From contig JBBWZQ010000266.1 of NCBI GenBank assembly GCA_039649115.1, positions 1 through 12,865 on the forward strand: a stretch of 12,865 nt of DNA. The letters run 5' to 3'. Positions 1-12,865 of the stretch are shown here, in pieces (within the stretch, counting starts at the first letter, position 1; the number at the start of each line of letters is the position of its first letter). The DNA is from DATEJJ01 sp039649115 (GTDB taxonomy: Bacteria > Actinomycetota > Actinomycetes > Mycobacteriales > Micromonosporaceae). The translations under genes were made by a program, and so were the position numbers. Under the pieces are notes generated by a model. That model did not search any database. It was not told where the DNA came from and saw nothing but the letters and a program-made list of their open reading frames with translations.

Positions 1-31
1 GCCGATCGGGCCCTGGCCACCCCGCTGACGT

Positions 32-62
32 CCGGTGCCGCGCCGGCTCAGCCCGGCACCGG
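32..62 (-). terminator. Candidate hairpin at the 3' end of the VOC gene
   Basis: A perfect 9-bp inverted repeat, CCGGTGCCG at 32-40 and CGGCACCGG at 54-62, encloses a 13-nt loop that contains the VOC stop codon. There is no T-tract, as is common for high-GC actinomycete terminators. A chance GC-rich hairpin is possible. The remaining bases 1-31 show no gene I can support. Confidence 0.4.
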
Positions 63-479
63 GTGCTGGACGCGGCCGAACCAGTCGGCCGGGTCGGTAT
101 CGCGCACGTGCTGGGTGAGCGCCCACCGCTGGCCCTGCGGGTCGGCGACCACCGCCTGGCGTACCCCCCACGGCCGGTCGCCCGGCTCGTCGAGGACCGA
201 CCCACCGGCCTCGGTCGCCCGCTGGCACGCGGCGGCGACGTCGGGCACGAACACCTGGGTCAGGCTCGCCGTGCCGCCGAACTGGCCGCCCCGGCGGCCC
301 AGCAGAATGATGAAACCGTCGCGCTCCACTTCGACGTGCCCCACCCACCCGCCCGGCAGGGCCGCCCGCACCACCTCCCGCACCCCGAGCACGTGCGTCA
401 ACCAACCGACCACATCGGCCGGGTCGTCGTACAGCACGCACGGCACCACCACCGGGTATCCACGCCGCGGGTCGTACAC
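48..479 (-). CDS. VOC superfamily (glyoxalase/bleomycin-resistance fold) protein
   Basis: This 143-residue protein has the size and pattern of a single-domain VOC protein of paired beta-alpha-beta-beta-beta units. Visible landmarks are an N-terminal Y-D-D-P-A-D segment leading to WLTHVLG, a central GHVEVERDGFIILL strand pair, a second module starting at TQVFVPDV, and the closing DPQGQRWALTQHV. The closing D-P-x-G-x-x-W is typical of glyoxalase-like and PhnB-like proteins. Family members bind metals or small ligands and act as lyases, dioxygenases or drug-binding proteins; the substrate here cannot be told. The GTG start is supported by AGGAG at 486-490, six bases upstream. It lies 85 bp downstream of the AraC-type gene on the same strand, so the two may be co-transcribed. 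I see no link to the NRPS. Confidence 0.85.
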   Translation of the reverse strand: MYDPRRGYPVVVPCVLYDDPADVVGWLTHVLGVREVVRAALPGGWVGHVEVERDGFIILLGRRGGQFGGTASLTQVFVPDVAAACQRATEAGGSVLDEPGDRPWGVRQAVVADPQGQRWALTQHVRDTDPADWFGRVQHPVPG

Positions 480-485
480 CGCCTG

Positions 486-490
486 CTCCT
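486..490 (-). promoter_or_regulatory. Ribosome binding site of the VOC gene
   Basis: The minus strand reads AGGAG, six bases before the GTG start at 479. This decides the start, since no better-placed in-frame start is seen. The rest of the 480-564 gap shows no separate promoter, which fits read-through from the AraC-type gene. Confidence 0.6.
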
Positions 491-564
491 CACCTCGACC
501 ACACCTGACGCCGCAACGCTACGGCGGCGGCCCGCGCGAGTCTTGAAGAAAACTGACCGCAGGA

Positions 565-1407
565 TCAGGACGGGGGCCGCGCGGCGGCCGGCGTGATGCC
601 GGAGAACCGGCGGAACTCCCGGGTCAGGTGCGGCTGGTCGGCGTACCCGCACACCGCCGCCACCCGTGCCAGGGACACGTGCCCGGCCGCCAGCAGGCGC
701 GCCGCCCGCTCGTAGCGCAGCACCCGTGCCGCCATCTTCGGTGTCGTGCCGACCTGCTGGCGGAACAGCGCCACCAGGCGGCGGTGGCTGCACCCGGTGC
801 CGGCGACCAGATCACCGACCCGGACCAGCCCGCCGGCCCGGCACATCGCCCGCCAGGCCCACACGACCTCCGGCGAGGGTGCCGGCCCGCCGGCCATCCG
901 CCGCGCGAGCAGCCGGTCCAGCACCTCGAACCGGTCCGGCCAGTCCCCGGCCCCGGCCAGCTCACCGGTCCAGCGGTCGGCCCGCCGGCCCAGCAGGTCG
1001 CGCAGTTCCACGATCCGGTTGCCGAGCTCGTGCACCGGCACGCCGAGCAGGGAGAACGCCGCCAGCGGGTCGAGCCGGACCTGCACGCCGTACTGCAGGC
1101 CCTGGTGCACGGTGCGCGTCGGCCGGTCGTGGAATCCGGCCACGAACGAGGTGAACGGAGTCAGCCCGCCCGCGCCCGCGGTGGCCTGCGCCGGGAACTT
1201 GTCCCCGAAGCCGAGGATCAGGACGAGCTCCGCCGCGGGAGTCTCCCACCGTTGAACCGCCGTGCACAACTGCTCGCGAAAGCCCAGATAGGCTCGCACC
1301 CCGCCGCGCACCGCGAGCCCGGGCACGCCGTCGGCCCACTGACGGGAACCCGCATCCCGCACGTCCTGCCGGCCGACCCGCACAGCGTCGATGGTACGGC
1401 TTTGCAT
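565..1407 (-). CDS. AraC-family transcriptional regulator
   Basis: This is a cytoplasmic DNA-binding regulator of about 280 residues. The C-terminal ~90 residues hold the two helix-turn-helix motifs of the AraC family. The first lies around VGDLVAGTGCSHRRLVALFRQ. The second has the family signature SLARVAAVCGYADQPHLTREF followed by RRFSGITPAA. The N-terminal ~180 residues (with FVAGFHDRPTRTVHQG and VQVRLDPLAAFSLLGVPVHEL) are the likely effector-binding part; the ligand is unknown. I place the start at ATG 1407. The frame stays open to a GTG at 1455, but that extension lies in AT-rich DNA, carries the rare codons CTA, TTA and ATA, and covers a -10-like TATATT. No strong Shine-Dalgarno precedes 1407. 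Likely targets are the downstream VOC gene and its own divergent promoter region; this is inferred from position only. Confidence 0.85.
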   Translation of the reverse strand: MQSRTIDAVRVGRQDVRDAGSRQWADGVPGLAVRGGVRAYLGFREQLCTAVQRWETPAAELVLILGFGDKFPAQATAGAGGLTPFTSFVAGFHDRPTRTVHQGLQYGVQVRLDPLAAFSLLGVPVHELGNRIVELRDLLGRRADRWTGELAGAGDWPDRFEVLDRLLARRMAGGPAPSPEVVWAWRAMCRAGGLVRVGDLVAGTGCSHRRLVALFRQQVGTTPKMAARVLRYERAARLLAAGHVSLARVAAVCGYADQPHLTREFRRFSGITPAAARPPS

Positions 1408-1521
1408 TGGCCATTCACTGCGATCGGGTATTTGTAAATATACCTGGCTTAGCACGCACTTAACGACAAATGTAAATATATGTGATAAGCTGAAGATCGC
1501 TGATATTCATTTGGGGGCACC
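1408..1521. promoter_or_regulatory. AT-rich divergent promoter region with a 10-bp direct repeat
   Basis: This gap between the AraC-type gene (-) and the STAS gene (+) is far richer in A+T than the rest of the window. It holds an exact direct repeat, TGTAAATATA, at 1433-1442 and 1471-1480, with start-to-start spacing of 38 bp. Candidate elements are a minus-strand -10 TATATT (1442 to 1437), about 30 bp before ATG 1407, and for the plus strand a weak pair TTAACG (1460-1465) / GATAAG (1484-1489) with an 18-bp spacer. The repeat may be an operator for the adjacent AraC-type protein; this is inference. Confidence 0.5.
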
Positions 1522-1908
1522 ATGCAGCCCGCACTGGTGGTTTCGAGTTACCGTCTCGACGATGCAGTGGTCCTCCGCATGACCGGCGACCTGACAGGCG
1601 ACACGCTGGCCGCGCTGAAGGCCATCCTGGGCCGGGTGGAGCCGATCCTCGACCGCCTGCTGCACGACCGGTTCGGGGTGTTGGTCATCGACCTGGCCGC
1701 GCTGCAGGCCTGCGACCTCTCCGGTCTGGCGGTCCTGTCGGCGATCAGTGACGCGGCCCGGAATGCCGGTGTCGAGCCCCGGCTGGCCGCCGCGCCGGGC
1801 CGCATCCGCACCTTGCTCGCGGACAGCCAACTCGGCGACCGGGTCGCCCAGTTCGGCACGGTGCACGGGGCCGCCCGGGACGATCCAGGCGACCTGGTGA
1901 TGCACTGA
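1522..1908 (+). CDS. Stand-alone STAS-domain protein (anti-sigma factor antagonist-like)
   Basis: This is a 128-residue soluble protein made of one STAS domain. The key segment VLVIDLAALQACDLSGLAVL (residues 53-72) matches the beta-strand and helix start carrying the D-x-S-G motif. In anti-anti-sigma factors of the SpoIIAA/RsbV type, the Ser (S67 here) is phosphorylated by a partner anti-sigma kinase. The N-terminal strands (VVLRMTGDLTGDTL) also fit. In the family, the dephosphorylated protein sequesters the kinase and frees a sigma factor. No kinase or phosphatase partner lies in the window, so the partner must be encoded elsewhere. The ATG start follows a G-rich stretch (GGGGG, 1513-1517). 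It is transcribed towards the NRPS operon and separated from it by a strong hairpin. A role in cluster regulation is not shown. Confidence 0.8.
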   Translation: MQPALVVSSYRLDDAVVLRMTGDLTGDTLAALKAILGRVEPILDRLLHDRFGVLVIDLAALQACDLSGLAVLSAISDAARNAGVEPRLAAAPGRIRTLLADSQLGDRVAQFGTVHGAARDDPGDLVMH

Positions 1909-1922
1909 CTCCGCCGGGCGCC

Positions 1923-1954
1923 GGACCCCCGCCCGCGAACGCGGACGGGGGTCC
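1923..1954. terminator. Bidirectional intrinsic terminator-like hairpin between converging genes
   Basis: Arms at 1923-1937 and 1940-1954 pair over 15 positions with one C-A mismatch; the effective loop is GAAC. The left arm begins GGACCCCCG and the right arm ends CGGGGGTCC. It sits in the 52-bp gap between the STAS stop (1908) and the MbtH stop (1961), so it can serve both strands. It lacks a T-tract. Its position and stability make it a good border of the NRPS operon. Confidence 0.75.
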
Positions 1955-1960
1955 ACCCGG

Positions 1961-2167
1961 TCAGGACTGTGCCGAGCCGTCCATCTGCTCGCGGAGGCTG
2001 CGCGGCCGCATGTCCGTCCACACCTCGTCGACGTAGGACGAGCACTCCTCACGGCTGCCCTCCTTGCCCACGGCGAGCCAGCCCGCCGGTACCTCGTGGT
2101 CCAGCGGCCAGAGCGAGTACTGGTCCTCGTCGTTGCGCAGCACCTTGTAGGTGGCGTCGTCGTCCAT
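1961..2167 (-). CDS. MbtH-like NRPS partner (domain of the fusion, or internally started free protein)
   Basis: This is a complete 68-residue MbtH-like protein. Family hallmarks are N12, E14, S18-L-W20-P21, P27-x-G29-W30, G37, C42 and W50-T-D-M-R-P55. MbtH-like proteins bind the N-terminal part of NRPS adenylation domains and are often needed for their solubility and activity, so the two A domains of the upstream NRPS are natural clients. Read alone it would start at ATG 2167, nine bases after AAAGGA (2177-2182). That is acceptable for a Shine-Dalgarno sequence and is the usual arrangement for a separate gene. However, the exporter frame runs straight into it without a stop, so it may be made as a domain, as a free protein, or as both. 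The segment after C42 reads S-S-Y-V-D-E-V-W, where many members have C-L; this is a minor variation. Confidence 0.7.
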   Translation of the reverse strand: MDDDATYKVLRNDEDQYSLWPLDHEVPAGWLAVGKEGSREECSSYVDEVWTDMRPRSLREQMDGSAQS

Positions 2168-3456
2168 GTCGCCATTTCCTTTCTCGATGGGAGTACTGGT
2201 GTCTATGGGAGCACTGGTGTCGGTGGGAGTACTGGTGTCGGTGGGAGCACCGGTGTCGATGGGGCTGGGAAAGGTGCGCAGGGTCCGGTTCACCGTCACC
2301 GTGAGGGTGACGGCCAGGATGCCGGCCGCGCAGATCAGCACCGCGACGTCGCCGGAGACGAGCTGGGTCAGCACGCCACCGACCACCGGCCCGGCCGCCG
2401 CCGCCAGCCCGCTGGCGAGGCCGATGACGCTGCCCAGCCGGCCGCGCAGTTCGTCCGGCGTCAACAGCAACTGCTGGCTCACGATGGTGGTGTTCGCGGT
2501 CGGCGGCAGGAACGCCATCGCGGCGAACAGGACGCCCATGAGGTACCCGTTGGGCACCAGCACCGCGACCGGGGTCAGCACCGTCAGCACCCAGAACACC
2601 GCGGCGATCGACAGGTACGGGCTCAGCTTCCCGCTCAGGTAGGGCGCGCTCAGCGCACCGAGGATGCCGCCCACCCCGAGCATCGCGGCCATCACGCCGA
2701 TCTGCCCGGACGGCACCCCGCGGGAGTGCGCGAGCACGATGACGATGATGTAGAAGGCGCTGAAGAACAGGTTCAGCACGATCGCGCACAGGGCGGTGAT
2801 CCTGATGTGCCGGTGCCCCCAGACCCAGCGCAGGCCGGCGACCACCTCCCGCCCCAGATGCGGGTCCGGCACGGCGGTGCGTTCGCGGGCGGGCAGCCGC
2901 AGCAGGGTCAGCGAGGCGAAGGCGGCGGTGTGGGTGAGCGCGTCCGCGGCGAACGGCACGAGCCGGCCGAGCGCGAACAGGAAGCCGCCCGCGGCGGTGC
3001 CGCTCAACTGCCCCAGGGAGGTGCGTGCCGCGTTCATCGCGACCGCGGTGGCCACCTGCTCCGCTGGCACCAGGTTGGGCAGGGAGGCGTCCTCGGCCGG
3101 CTCGAACAGCGCGGCGCACACGCCGATCACCGCGGCGACCGCGACCATGTGCGGCACCCTGGCCACCCCCAGCCAGAGGGCCGCCACCAGGCTGCCCGCC
3201 GCGAGGGCCTGCGCCGCCTCGCAGCAGAGCATGATCCTCTTGCGGTTGTACCGGTCGACCAGCGCGCCGGCCGGCAGCCCGGCGAGCAGTTGCGCGATGG
3301 CGACCGTGCCGAGCACCAGCCCCGATGCGGCGGCCGACCCGGTGATGGCGAGCACCAGCAACGGAAACGCGATGGTCGAGGCGCTGAAACCGAACTCCGA
3401 CAATGCCTGGCTCATCCACAGGACACGGTAGTTGCGGTTGCGGCGCAGTGGCGTGG

Positions 3457-3460
<4 letters not shown>
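1961..3460 (-). CDS. MFS exporter (MFS_3/EntS-like) fused in frame to an MbtH-like domain
   Basis: This single open frame codes 499 residues. Residues 1-399 are a 12-helix major facilitator of the drug/siderophore exporter type. It starts MTTPLRRNRNYRVLWMSQAL, carries the loop 2-3 motif GALVDRYNRKR (about 65-75), and has a long central cytoplasmic loop (about 188-222) between the two six-helix halves. Residues 400-431 are a linker of four hexapeptide repeats. Residues 432-499 are a complete MbtH-like domain. The start is clear: ATGA overlaps the NRPS stop and GGAAGGGG (3466-3473) lies five bases upstream. The likely role is export of the peptide. Both ends of such MFS proteins face the cytosol, so the MbtH domain would sit with the NRPS. 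There is no stop codon between the parts. A sequencing error is possible, or in vivo the fusion may be accompanied by free MbtH from an internal start. Confidence 0.8.
2177..2182 (-). promoter_or_regulatory. Internal Shine-Dalgarno-like site before the MbtH ATG
   Basis: The minus strand reads AAAGGA, nine bases ahead of ATG 2167. The same bases are read as Glu-Lys-Gly in the exporter frame. The site looks like a relic or a working ribosome binding site of a once separate mbtH gene. Confidence 0.5.
2186..2257 (-). repeat. Four 18-bp tandem repeats coding the exporter-MbtH linker
   Basis: The plus strand shows four consecutive 18-bp units at 2186-2203, 2204-2221, 2222-2239 and 2240-2257, the first being GATGGGAGTACTGGTGTC. 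They differ at only a few positions, and a partial fifth unit (GATGGG) begins at 2258. On the coding strand they give hexapeptides of the form P-[I/T]-D-T-[S/G]-[A/T]. Because 18 is a multiple of three, gain or loss of units would keep the frame. The codons (ACT, AGT, ATA, GCT) are unlike the GC3-rich neighbours. Confidence 0.9.

Positions 3461-12865
<9,405 letters not shown>

Noticed and set aside
63..596. Plus-strand open frames opposite the VOC gene
   Set aside because: They are low-complexity shadows in GC-rich DNA without domain signatures. The minus-strand gene has a clear family pattern and ribosome binding site.
1426..1431. GGGTAT as a possible stress-sigma (SigB/SigF-like) -10 box before the STAS gene
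   Set aside because: No GTTT-type -35 element is found 12-16 bp upstream, and the box is about 90 bp from the start codon.
1507..2175. Minus-strand frame starting at an ATG eight bases before the MbtH ATG
   Set aside because: It is the +1 shadow of MbtH and the antisense of the STAS gene. The ATG is too close to AAAGGA, and the product has no recognisable domain.
2186..2257. Tandem repeats as a CRISPR array
   Set aside because: The units are only 18 bp and directly adjacent, with no spacers, and they code an in-frame hexapeptide linker.

Overview
The window (roughly 70% G+C or more, strong GC3 bias, GTG starts) looks like a chromosomal segment of a high-GC actinomycete. It covers the 3' end of a non-ribosomal peptide synthetase (NRPS) cluster and the unrelated genes beside it. 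I cannot name the genus.

Layout: 48-479 (-) is a VOC/glyoxalase-fold protein and 565-1407 (-) an AraC-family regulator, probably one small operon. An AT-rich divergent promoter region (about 1408-1521) separates the regulator from a stand-alone STAS-domain protein at 1522-1908 (+). A strong hairpin at 1923-1954 lies between the converging STAS gene and the NRPS operon and probably marks the cluster border. Everything from 1961 to the right edge is on the minus strand and reads NRPS -> MFS exporter -> MbtH.

The NRPS (3457 to beyond 12865, start outside the window) has the visible order T-E / C-A-T / C-A-T-E. The last adenylation domain has a clear valine-type pocket and is followed by T-E, so the peptide should end in D-Val. 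The middle A domain has an unusual Asp-rich pocket that I cannot assign. The protein ends right after the last E domain, with no thioesterase and no recognisable docking tail, so release is probably in trans. The NRPS stop overlaps the next start (ATGA), so translation is probably coupled.

The most unusual point is that the MFS exporter and the MbtH-like protein form one uninterrupted reading frame (1961-3460). They are joined by a linker coded by four 18-bp tandem repeats (hexapeptide P-[I/T]-D-T-[S/G]-[A/T]) with codons atypical of the region. A Shine-Dalgarno-like sequence inside the linker could still start free MbtH. A second unexpected signal is the interrupted palindrome TCCAC(A/T)GTGGA. 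It occurs three times exactly and twice with one mismatch, all inside the NRPS gene, in two different codon phases.
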